From assembly GCA_032690845.1 (NCBI GenBank), contig CM064423.1, forward strand, positions 30,154,044-30,218,043: DNA of 64,000 bases, read 5' to 3'. This DNA is from Eleusine coracana subsp. coracana. Its lineage: Eukaryota; Streptophyta; Magnoliopsida; Poales; Poaceae. Below, in pieces: positions 55,532-64,000 of this stretch; position 1 is the stretch's first letter, and every line of letters begins with the position of its first letter. A program made the translations under genes and the position numbers. The notes below the pieces were generated by a model. The model was not told where the DNA came from. It did no database searches and saw only the letters and a program-made list of their open reading frames with translations.

Positions 55532-56453
55532 TGATGTGAGCAAGGGTTCCCAGTCTTCCGAAAGGTTCTTGGTAAGTTGATTTGGTCAGAGGCGACACAC
55601 AAATCGATCCGGCTTTAGAACAGCACGTTCTAAACCCCGCAATTGCAGCATGACGTCTCCTCTGGTTATCAACCGTCCAAGGACGATTGACCTTGCTGAG
55701 AAGGCTAATCCCTGCCTACGAATCAAGAACACAAGCAAGAACAATGAAGAATGCAACACAATTGCAGAAGTATGATTAAACTCTCGAAGTTGGGGTCTCA
55801 CAAACCGATGAACGACGACACTATTTTTGAACAGAATTGATCTAAGCAAAAACCAACCCTAATGGTGCGGTGGAGGCTGTATATGAAGACCCTAGGGTTG
55901 TGCAAGACCCTCTAGACGCGCCCCTAATTGGGCTCAAGTAGATACAAAGCCCAAAGGCCAAAAATAGGCGACACAGCACCGACACAGATTCTGGACCCTC
56001 TCTTGTTTCGACGATTCCTGATGATTCCGGATAAATTTTAACATGAGTCCAGAGGCATTGGAAAGGTCTTCTCCTTATCTTTCCATGCATATGTAGAACG
56101 TGCAAATCCGAGTCCATATGCGTCCTGGACGACTGTTTTATTGCAGACTGGTCCTCGGCCCTGAAACAGACTCGAAGTCGGTTTTGATTGGGCCTCCACT
56201 TTGGCTTCCAAGCCCTTGCTGGTCCTCCACGTTCCCAACTCCTTCTCCCATCATCTCCTGGTCCTCTCCATGGTTCCTAATCATAAAATAATCATCAGGG
56301 AGCAAACCATTCTCAAAAGTAACATATAGCGAAGAACGTAGGAACGAGCTCACCTCTAAATATAGTCGTCGTGCACGAGCTCTAGTCATTGGACCTTGCA
56401 AGTCCAGAATTGCAGGAGTGTTGTGTGTATCCATAGGAGTGATGTCCTCATCA
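55532..56453 (-). repeat. 5' LTR of the right-hand CRM-like element
   Basis: 922 bp, full length, minus strand TGATGAGGACATCACTCC (56453) to CTCACATCA (55532). The integrase-tail frame is open through it (56434-56138), although a 5' LTR is not translated in that context. Confidence 0.92.
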
Positions 56454-56991
56454 TATGCATCTGGGTCTTCACGTCCCGTAAATTTGGGGACACTCGGCTT
56501 GATTCTTGCAAGATTATCCAGATCATTCCTATGATGATGAGGAGGAAATTCATGGCAGCACTCCTGCGACGATCATTGTGCTGTCCAAACAACCCTCAGT
56601 TTGCAAAGGGATTCTCATCCTCACCATACTCATCATAATGATTAGAATTATCCTAAAAATTATCATCAAAGTGCACATGAGGGCGAAAACCACGCCCACG
56701 AGCACCTCCTCCATGCTGTCCACCATGACCAAATCGACCAGCACGACCTCGACGATGGCCAAAGTAGTAATCTTCAGCAGCACCTACTGAATTTTCATCG
56801 TCAAACTCACCATGAGCAATAGCATTTTGTTGTGGCACCCAACCATCCACAACAGGGAAACGCTCATTTAGCAAGGTCTCCATTGCATGCATCACTGACT
56901 CTTGGAGTTGCCTTAGTTCAGCATGCACCACGGGTACTGCTCCATTTTCATCACGGTTGCGCCCACAAACACTTGAATAAGATCCTGCCAT
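56454..56991 (-). pseudogene. N-terminal gag fragment of another Gypsy element
   Basis: Minus-strand frame starting MAGSYSSVCGRNRDENGAVP at 56991, with HAELRQLQESVMHAMETLLN, an Arg/Gly-rich stretch, then (after a stop and frame change near 56650) a gag-core start resembling RIKPSVPKFTGRED. It is cut by the CRM-like LTR at 56453. The lineage is uncertain: the gag start style resembles CRM/Reina-type Gypsy elements but is not the family described above. Its 5' side was interrupted by the Athila-like LTR at 57029. 56992-57028 is a short leader remnant. Confidence 0.65.
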
Positions 56992-57028
56992 GTTAAAGCA
57001 ACGGACAGAAATATGTGAAAAAAAAATG

Positions 57029-58630
57029 TGTGGGAACTCACAACCTCACCTCTTTGTTGGCACCTCCCAAGTGCCCCTTTTATATGTGAATATTACCCCA
57101 ATTAGAGCATAATTGATACTAATTTAGGCCATTTACCTGTGATATTGTCTATATATTTGTATATGCGTTGTTTTGGAGCTTTATTGCAGAAATAGGCAAA
57201 ATTGGTGATTAATGCGATGATGGAGAGGACAGGAGTCCAGACCGATGAAAAGCATTGAAGAAGCCCAGTGCGCCGATCGGCGCAGTCCATGAGCCGATCG
57301 GCGCAAGGGTGTTTTGGCCCACAGAAGTGACCGAGGCCCATTCCACATGTTTATGGAAGTTTATCACCACAAGACACTTGAAGATATGTGTCTAGAAGAT
57401 TTATGGAACTTCAAGAAGATTTATGGAACTTCAAGATCTCAACGTGCAGTACAAGACTTTATCTCGAAGGAAAAGACCCACATGGCAGCTGTAAAAGACA
57501 GAGGAACCGATCGGCGCAACCGGCTTATTTGCTGGAAACCGAGTCCTTTACGAGTAGAACCCCTATAAATACTCTTAAACCCTCACCGCAGAGAGGAGGA
57601 GGCGACAGAGGGACACCAGATCCATGAGTTAGAGCCACCGAGGCTTGCTCCGTTAGAATAGATCTCTAGTTGAGTTTCAAGAACCATTGGAGTTAAGAGT
57701 TGATCCGTCATGGTAGGCCATCTCGACGGGGATGAATCTTACTCTATATATCTCAAGGATGATTGAATATGTTGATGATGGTTTTGGTGATTTGTCTATC
57801 TAGATTTTATAATCATGCATGTGCTTATTCCAATTGCTTAGTTCTAGGCTAAGTAAGTAGATATTATCTTAATTGTGGTGATTAGGATAGTATTCGGACA
57901 TTGTATTGATTATGGTTGCTTGATGATGCTAGTAGTGTGGTTTTGCGGTGACAGCACTAAGCCTGCGCAGCACTATTGGATAGTTGAGTAGGGTAAGATA
58001 CTCGCGCTATTAAGGGTTTCCTCTCGGCAGCGATAAATCGGGAGCCGCTCGGAAAGCAGGGTGGTCCTACTCATTATAGGTTTTCATTGATCTATGTAAT
58101 TACACATTATGATGCTATTCAATTAGACTTTCTGGTTACGATCTCACTAGTAGATATCTGGCTACTCACTTAACAGCATAGGTTTACAAGATCTGGCGCA
58201 CTTTGGCTTAGATTCACTGGTGTACCGATCGGCTCAACTCCTGCGCCGATCGGCGCAACAACTTTGGCTTAGATTCACCAGTGTGCCGATGGACTCAATT
58301 CCTGCGCTGATCGGCGCAACCACAGATTTACTAGATCTTGCGCACTTTGACTTAGTTTCACGAGTGTGCCGATCTGCTCGACTCCTGCGCCGATCGGCGC
58401 AACGACAGATTTACTGTCTGGCGCACCTTTGCGCTGGCCAGTCTCCCCCTCATGCAACCTGACTTTGACAGTAGCCTTGACTAGATCTTTTACTGTTGGC
58501 TTTGTTTAATAAATCCCTAAGGTCCCAGTGGATTCGATAAACCTTGGAATACTCAATTTAAGGGAAAAAGTGCTACAATTGTACACCGTCCTCTTGCGGT
58601 ATATAAGTGGGTGCGTAGATATGACCAACA
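57029..58630 (+). repeat. 5' LTR of the right Athila-like element
   Basis: 1,602 bp from TGTGGGAACTCAC to ATGACCAACA, matching 1036-2634 in inverse. It has exact palindromes at 57270, 58243 and 58387, and degenerate ones at 57291, 57508, 58217, 58287 and 58362. Confidence 0.9.
57564..57571 (+). promoter_or_regulatory. TATA box of the right Athila-like LTR
   Basis: AACCCCTATAAATACTC, about 535 bp into the LTR, conserved with the left copy. Confidence 0.6.
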
Positions 58631-58643
58631 AGCTTCCTTTTTC

Positions 58644-58661
58644 TGGCGCCGTTGCCGGGGA
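58644..58661 (+). other. Primer-binding site, tRNA-Asp
   Basis: TGGCGCCGTTGCCGGGGA is an exact complement to the 3' end of plant tRNA-Asp(GUC). This primer is typical of Athila-type elements. It lies 13 bp after the LTR end. Confidence 0.9.
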
Positions 58662-58747
58662 CCATAGCAGGTTTTTAAACATTGTTTGATGTATTAGTGT
58701 TTAGTCAGTGTGCTTTACTTGTCTCTCTAGTATATATATTCTATTAA

Positions 58748-60276
58748 GTGAAACTAACAGGTATAGACGGTACTATGTCAAACAAACCCTCTAATTACAC
58801 CGATGATCCAGAAAGACTCTTTCACAAGAAGAGAACAGTGGAGAAGAGAAGCAAGTCACTTGGAGATTTAGAGGCAGTCCGTGCAACACCTCGAGTATTA
58901 TTCACAGTAGAAGACTCAGTTCAAGAGCAAGAAGAAGAGGAGATGGCAGAGGTACCTATGGTTAATCGTCTCAAGCCATAATTGACTAGTATTGTCAAGA
59001 CATATTTCCAAGAAGCTCAAGATCAACTTCCGTATCAATTGGAGAGATATGTTGGAATAGTGGCGCAACAACCGTTCACAGGTTCAGAAGATCCCAATCC
59101 TCACTTGCAACACTTCCTTGAGGTTTGCAGTACATTCAAGATAGCGGGATTGACAAGAGATCAAGCGCGTGCGCGGCTGTTCCCCTTCTCTCTAGTTGGA
59201 CGCCCCAAACAATGGTACAATGGATTGGAAAACACAGTAAAAATGGTGTGGAACACGTTAGCAGCTGAATTCTTGACCAAATACTTCCCTCCTGGTAAGA
59301 CTCAAGCTTTGAAAATTAAGATTCTTGGATTTAAGCAGAATATTGATGAGAGCATTGGAGAAGCATGGGAAAGATACAATGAATATATGGATGCATGCCC
59401 TCATCATGGTCTGACGGTTGGAGAAGTTGTTGAGAAGTTCTACACAGGATTGAATCTTTTATCATGTCAACATTTGGACACCTCAGCTGCAGGATCATTC
59501 ATGTCAAAAACCCCCACCGAAGCTTAGAATTTGATCAAGTTGTTAGTTGAAAATCAATCGTGGGATGGTGAGAGAAGCTCAAGGAATTTGCAAGCTTCAA
59601 AAGGAGTAGCGAAGAGTGTAATTGAGAAGACTCACGAAGACTTGATTATCGATCACCTCGATTCTTTCAAAGGAGGTTAGACAATAATCTTCATATCCCT
59701 AAGGAAGAGACACTCAAACTAGCGGAATCACGCTCAACATGTAGTGAGTGTGGAGAATTTGGTCATGTGCAGAAAGATTGCCCTGAGGAGATGAAGATGT
59801 TAGAATATATGAAGAATAGTGGATGGAAGCCCCAATATCAGCAACAAAGGAGTTCTTTCTCTCCTAGTTCGTCCATGCAAAATTCTATCCCACTTCGTCT
59901 CCAATGTCACGAGTTCTTTCGAGCTCAAGAGAAGTTCAACAAGGACAATCAAGCTAAATTCAAGGAGATCGATCGTGTCCTTGAGAGAATTAATGACAAG
60001 GTGATAGAAATTGGGAGCTCCAACGAGCAGATTTTGAAGCATACCAAGATTATGGAGCAACAGATGGGACAGCTATCGCAAGCCATTCAAAGCAACAAGG
60101 GGGCTATTCCTGGCAATACGATGTCTGCAGAGCAGTTAAAGGCAATAGCTACACGATCAGGAAAACAAACAGAAAATCTAGAGCACTCTGCAGGAGCAAA
60201 GAAGCCCCGCGCCGATCGGCGCACACCCGGCGCCGATCGGCGCCGACAGGGTTGTTGGCGCCGATCGGCTCCCTGA
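58748..60276 (+). pseudogene. Athila-like gag with zinc knuckle, decayed
   Basis: N-terminal part 58748-58978 (SNKPSNYTDDPERLFHKKRT). A stop at 58979, then the gag core in the same frame: QPFTGSEDPNPHLQHFLEVC, ARLFPFSLVGRPKQWYNGLE, EAWERYNEYMDACPHHGL. A stop at 59525 (TAG, where relatives have Trp) and a frameshift near 59670 follow. The knuckle CSECGEFGHVQKDC lies at about 59745-59786, then a coiled-coil-like stretch. Near the end, four palindrome copies (60209-60300) fall inside the frame and read as PRADRRTPGADRRRQG, so the repeat has entered coding sequence. The frame ends at a stop right after the last. Confidence 0.8.
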
Positions 60277-60532
60277 AAGCGCCGATCAGCGCAAGGAGGT
60301 GACCTCTCTGGTCTGAAAATGGGTGTGGAGACAGAAGAGCATGGTGCTGCCATGTTTCTGGATACTCAACTACTGACAAAGATAGAAAGAGTGCGGCAAC
60401 ACGACGAGTAATTTGCAATGTTCGTCGATATTATGAAAAAGCTTTAGTTGACGCTATACAAGTTTCTGGATACTCAATGTCCCTTTTGTTGACGCTATAC
60501 AAGTTCTCACATATGCCAAGTACATTAAGGAC

Positions 60533-61144
60533 ATGATGCAAAACAAGAAGTCTCTAGTTTCGGAGGAGGTTGTGAAGGTCACTAAGGAACTAACGGCGGC
60601 AATCAATGATGTTGCACTGGAGAAGAAACCTGACCCTGGATCACCAAGCATCAAATGCATGATTGGAACAAGGATATTTGATAGGTGCTTATGCGATCTT
60701 GGAGCAAGCATAAGTGTTATGCCCTGTCATACATTCACAAATCTCAATTTGCCTGAATTAGAGCCTACGGGTATGTGTTTGGAGTTAGCCGATCAATCGA
60801 TACGCTTCCCTGATGGAATTGCTGAGGATGTGCCTGGTTAAATTGGAGATCATATCGTCCCTATTGATTTTATTGTGCTTGACATGGATAAGAGGACGAG
60901 GACCCCATTGATCTTAGGCAGACCCTTCTTGAAGACAGCAAAGGCAAGTATTGATGTTGGGAGTGGTGAGATAAGCTTCGATATAAGTGGGACTCCCTAC
61001 TCTTTCAAGTTTCGCCCAAAGGGAGAAGAGTGCCGTGCTATTGATGAAGTGAAGAGATACAAGACACCGTGGCATCGTGGTGTCGAAAGTAATTGGAGGG
61101 GATGTATGGATAGGTCGTCCAAGCTATATGAACCATGGAGATAA
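60533..61144 (+). pseudogene. Athila-like aspartic protease, decayed
   Basis: CLCDLGASISVMPCHTFTNL is the active-site block, followed by CLELADQSIRFPDGIAEDVP, a stop at about 60839, then PIDFIVLDMDKRTRTPLILG and RPFLKTAKASIDVGSGEIS. It ends LYEPWR at 61144. No RT follows. Confidence 0.8.
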
Positions 61145-62328
61145 GAGAACCTTGTAGTGTTGCGGCCTCACATCCCGCACCGTGACACTAAGGATTAATT
61201 GTTTGCGGGGGGGGGGTCAAGCTCTTTGACCTCTAAATAACTAGAGCGCTCTTTGGGAGGCAACCCAATGATCGGGGGATTTAGAAGTTCTTTAGTGCTT
61301 ATGGGAGGGCAACCCATTTCATTTAGTTAATTAGTGCTGGCCAGGAGGGCAACCCGGTGCCTTTTAAATTTGCTTGCTTGTGATAAAAACAATCTCCCGA
61401 ATAAAAAAAAATAGAAAACTGTGTGCTTAATTGTTGTGTGCTCTTGCGTTGTCTGTTTATTCGTGCAAAACTGTGTATATACCATATAGACTAACAATGC
61501 AGGAATATAAAAAAAAGGACCAAAAACAGGAAGGAACAGAGCTTGCGCCGATCGGCGTGGTATTGCCCGAGTCAGGACAGAAGGCCGACGACGCCCAGAA
61601 TTGAAGGAGTGCTAAAAATCAACCAGCACAGTAATTTTCAGAGACGGAGCTATTTTCAAGGATGAAGAACAACATCTACCGAAGAGCGAGGGGCCAGAAG
61701 CAAAAACTGACATCGCGCCGATCGGCGCGGTCACCAGATGTGCCCCGATACGTATGACAATACTACAGAAACATTGGAGAAGTGGAAATTAGATGAAAGT
61801 GATGAACACGAGGCATCAGAATCAGCAGCAGACCTAAAGACGAGGTGCAAGGGACTTGCACCGTTCGGCGCCCTACTGCGCTGATCGGCGCAAGTACCCA
61901 TGCGGTTCTCAAATGGGCGACAAAAGCGGCAGGTATTGATTTTGAGGAACAAGTATGATTATTATGCAGGTGTGCAGTGCAGAGGAGACACGGAATTGAC
62001 CGAAAGCTGAAAAAGAGACGGTGCGCCAATCGGCGCGGGCCCGCGCCGATTGGCGCCGCCAACAAGACATCAGGATTCCGTGCTGTTCCCCTGCCAACCA
62101 ACATGATGTGCCAGGAAGCGACATAAAAGATGGGAATCAAGCATCAGCGCAGGAACCGGAGCCGATCAGCGCGCTCTTAAATTTTGAAATTTTACGGCGG
62201 TTCCTTCTCTTGGAAGTTTCCCACACTATAAAAGGGAGGCCAGGCACCCCCATTCGGCACACCATCCCGGTAATCTCTGCACTTTCCCCACTACACATGA
62301 TCTCGCACACGTTCTGCAATTTTCGTAG
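61145..62328 (+). other. Spacer marking a deleted pol, with palindromes
   Basis: Begins with three short repeats around GGGAGG(G)CAACCC (about 61256, 61303, 61343), a block that normally follows Athila pol. A 1.0 kb non-coding stretch follows, with palindrome copies at 61543, 61715 (exact), 61858-61890, 62023-62060 and 62160. A TATA-like CACTATAAAAGGGAGG at 62223-62238 sits about 95 bp before the second ORF and could be a separate promoter. That promoter is inferred. Confidence 0.65.
62223..62238 (+). promoter_or_regulatory. Possible internal promoter of the second ORF
   Basis: CACTATAAAAGGGAGG followed within 30-100 bp by a C-rich stretch and the ORF start at 62329. The position fits a core promoter. 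The left copy's counterpart is lost because the CRM-like LTR begins at 5764. Confidence 0.35.
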
Positions 62329-63927
62329 ATGGATCGTCTCCGCTGCTCCGTCGGCAAGTTGGGCAAGAGGCTGCGCCGCGGAAGCAGTTTCGGCGGCAGC
62401 AGCGAGTCGAGCGGTGACACCTCGGCGAGGGGTAGCTCCGACGCTCGTGACGACATGTCGGTGGGTGCACCATCCACCGGCTCGGCGGCGGCGACATACG
62501 AGATCCTCGCCTGCCACTCCGTCTCCGGCGCATCCCTTTCAACAGGGCATGCTACGAGGAGCCAAACGGCGGCAAGCCGTGGGGTTCCCACATCACCACC
62601 ACCGCCGGCATTCATGCCGCACACGGTGGAGGAGGGCTTCACCCTCCTGAGCGTGGAAGAACAGCAGCACTACCTCGCGATGAGGGGAAGGTTCGTCCCC
62701 AACTTCGACCTGGATGAGACCTTCCTCACCACGATCGGCCTGTGGGAGGACTTAAGGAGGATGCTAGAGAACCTCGGCTGGGTGGATTTCCACCTCCTCC
62801 CCATGGACTACAACCACGACGTCGTCACCGAGGTTGCCTCTACGATGAGGCTCGGCACGGATGACTACGGCAACGATGCCGTCAACTTCCGTGTTGGCGA
62901 CATCAGCCACACGGTGACCATGGAGGCGGCGGCTCAAGCCTTCGGCTTCGACGTCAACGCCGACGTCACCGACATCTTGGGACGCGGGGAGTTGGACTCC
63001 TTTTGGAGGCGGCTCTCGTTTGTAGAAGAAATGAAGCGCGGCAACATCCGCAACCCGACCATTCAAGTCTTCCATCGGTGGTTGGTGGCGCGCATAGGTG
63101 ACAAGGTCGACTCCAGCAACATCACCGATGCGGACTTGTGGTGGCTCTTCAACGCCATCGTGAGTCCGTCTCATTGCAACCCCATGTCGGTGATGGTGCA
63201 GGGTTGGCTCGACAAGAGGGGCAAGGCAAGCAAGAAGTTGGTCTTCGAGGCCTATCTTCAACACCTAGCAGCCCTCATCTGCGACAGCGATGGACCGGGA
63301 AGGAGCAATGACAAGTGGGAGTGCGCGACTGAGATCGGCGAGAATATGACTCGTGGCAATATTGTCACAGGAAGTGCTCGTGCCAGCTTCCATGTCGGCG
63401 GTACCAACGTAAAGCTCCCGTGTGTGGAGCTAGGAGTTTTTCTCCCTCGCAAGCTAGAGGGAGGAAATTGGCTTGAGGAATATCTCCTTGAGGGGGGCCG
63501 AGTTCTCAAGGACCGCCGTGGGCTGGTTCGTCAGCCGGACACATCTACAGCAGCCGGCAGCGAGTGGGACTCCTGGGGGTCACGCCAGGAGCCTCAGCAG
63601 TACCAGTCAGGGTGGAGCGACGCAGCGGGCGGTTCACAGCCCTCTGTGCTGATCGGCGCAGGCGACGCGCCGATCGGCGCACCCTACTGCAGCGCGAATA
63701 TCGACTACAGGTACCAAGGGCGTGTACTAGTGGTGCCTCCTATGCCCGGTGCAGACTTTTTCTTGCCCATGCAGGGGTATCTCGACAACAACATGCACTG
63801 CATTGAGCGCGTGGAGGAAGCCACGTCCCAATGGAGGTACAACCACGATGCGATGGTGGAGTTTGAGCGACTCAAGGCGCGGTGCTATGGCTTTGATCAT
63901 CCACTGACTCCACTTTCGGATGACTAG
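62329..63927 (+). CDS. Second ORF of the Athila-like element, intact 532-aa protein of unknown role
   Basis: Open frame from MDRLRCSVGKLGKRLRRGSS to LTPLSDD. The N-terminus (1-80) is Ser/Arg-rich and low complexity. Residues ~120-330 carry the pattern of plant 'Transposase_32' / Athila ORF proteins: RFVPNFDLDETFLTTIGLW, NLGWVDFHLLP, AAAQAFGFDVNADVTDILG, RNPTIQVFHRWLVARIGD, ADLWWLFNAIVSP. The C-terminal part has KLPCVELGVFLPRKLEGGNW and a palindrome-encoded stretch VLIGAGDAPIGAP (about 63645-63683). No signal peptide or membrane segment is evident, so it is not an obvious envelope protein. The left copy (5696-4125) is frameshifted. Here the frame is open while gag and protease of the same element are broken. 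Function unknown. Confidence 0.8.
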   Translation: MDRLRCSVGKLGKRLRRGSSFGGSSESSGDTSARGSSDARDDMSVGAPSTGSAAATYEILACHSVSGASLSTGHATRSQTAASRGVPTSPPPPAFMPHTVEEGFTLLSVEEQQHYLAMRGRFVPNFDLDETFLTTIGLWEDLRRMLENLGWVDFHLLPMDYNHDVVTEVASTMRLGTDDYGNDAVNFRVGDISHTVTMEAAAQAFGFDVNADVTDILGRGELDSFWRRLSFVEEMKRGNIRNPTIQVFHRWLVARIGDKVDSSNITDADLWWLFNAIVSPSHCNPMSVMVQGWLDKRGKASKKLVFEAYLQHLAALICDSDGPGRSNDKWECATEIGENMTRGNIVTGSARASFHVGGTNVKLPCVELGVFLPRKLEGGNWLEEYLLEGGRVLKDRRGLVRQPDTSTAAGSEWDSWGSRQEPQQYQSGWSDAAGGSQPSVLIGAGDAPIGAPYCSANIDYRYQGRVLVVPPMPGADFFLPMQGYLDNNMHCIERVEEATSQWRYNHDAMVEFERLKARCYGFDHPLTPLSDD

Positions 63928-64000
63928 AGTGCCTAGGAGTTGGCACGAGTATCAGTTTCCTGAATTATGTTTTCTTTTATCTTTTGAAGTCTTCTTCTTT
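63928..64000 (+). other. Start of the 3' spacer
   Basis: 73 bp after the second ORF, matching in inverse the sequence just left of 4125 (GCACTCTAG...CCAACTCC). Nothing else is visible before the window ends. Confidence 0.6.

Larger units (their letters stand above)
47661..56453 (-). mobile_element. CRM-like element with 5' LTR, lacking most of pol, split by a non-autonomous element
   Basis: Minus-strand order: 5' LTR (56453-55532), primer site, leader with a duplicated segment, gag (53948-52692), [insertion 48793-52691], protease and RT start (48792-47661). Pol downstream of WRMCVDCRA.NN and the 3' LTR are absent. The element sits in another Gypsy gag (56454 onward). TATGC beside its LTR has no partner. 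Confidence 0.85.
57029..64000 (+). mobile_element. Athila-like non-autonomous element (family I, right copy), running off the window
   Basis: Plus-strand order: 5' LTR 57029-58630, tRNA-Asp primer site 58644-58661, gag (58748-60276), protease (60533-61144), spacer, second ORF (62329-63927). RT, RNase H and integrase are missing between protease and spacer, and the sequence resumes at the GGGAGGCAACCCAA block that normally follows Athila pol. The 3' LTR lies beyond the window. Candidate left target copy AAATG (57024-57028). It is inverted relative to its sister at 1036-5763. Confidence 0.87.

Noticed and set aside
1..64000. Host genes, tRNA, rRNA, CRISPR arrays, satellite arrays
   Set aside because: None seen. 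All protein similarity found belongs to retrotransposons, and the repeats present are short tandem or dispersed ones inside elements. Absence by eye is not proof for small RNA genes.

Overview
The window is a block of nested LTR retrotransposons from a plant nuclear genome. It is most likely from a grass: the polyproteins, LTR edges and priming sites are those of grass Ty3/Gypsy lineages. I found no host gene, tRNA, rRNA or satellite array. Almost every base can be assigned to one of about sixteen retrotransposon copies, most of them broken. Lineage names (Tat, Athila, CRM, Tekay) rest on remembered protein motifs and primer-binding sites, not on a database search. The species is not determinable by eye.

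Layout, left to right. (1) 1-1035 is a decayed Tat-type pol. An Athila-like element on the minus strand (1036-5763) lies in it. (2) 5764-20231 is a minus-strand CRM-like element, split by a complete, young plus-strand CRM-like element (9270-16225, TSD AAACA, one open 1,579-codon gag-pol). (3) 20232-25967 is the 3' end and long LTR of a Tekay-like element, carrying a CRM-type solo LTR (24736-25641, TSD CTCAG). (4) 25968-36537 is a plus-strand Athila-like element, split by a truncated CRM-like copy (27865-30290). Its right LTR also serves as the left LTR of a deletion derivative (36538-44787). (5) That derivative holds a small Tat-like non-autonomous element (37609-44410, TSD GGTAT), and this holds a non-autonomous CRM-type element (38493-41987, TSD ACAGG). 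(6) 44788-56453 is two truncated minus-strand CRM-like copies in tandem. The second holds another non-autonomous CRM-type element (48793-52691, TSD ACCGC) with an open 543-codon frame. (7) 56454-57028 is a Gypsy gag fragment. 57029-64000 is a second Athila-like element, the plus-strand relative of the copy at the left edge, running off the window.

How the parts relate. One CRM-like family, with LTRs of about 920 bp, supplies the autonomous-type copies (5764-20231, 27865-30290, 44788-47660, 47661-56453) and the solo LTR. The two short non-autonomous elements carry related LTRs but no gag, RT or RNase H, so they look like parasites of that family's machinery. The Athila-like elements carry gag and protease, then skip RT, RNase H and integrase, then carry a second ORF of the Athila ORF / plant 'Transposase_32' type. 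Eight CRM-type insertions in 64 kb suggest a centromeric or pericentromeric location, which is an inference.

The most unusual signal is a 14-16 bp perfect palindrome, GCGCCGATCGGCGC. It is scattered at least nine times exactly, and many more times with one or two changes, through the LTRs, coding regions and spacers of the 1036-5763 / 57029-64000 Athila-like family only. A different palindrome built on GGTCGGCCGACC marks the other Athila-like family, and CTCGACCC/GGGTCGAG hairpins sit in the Tat-like LTR.
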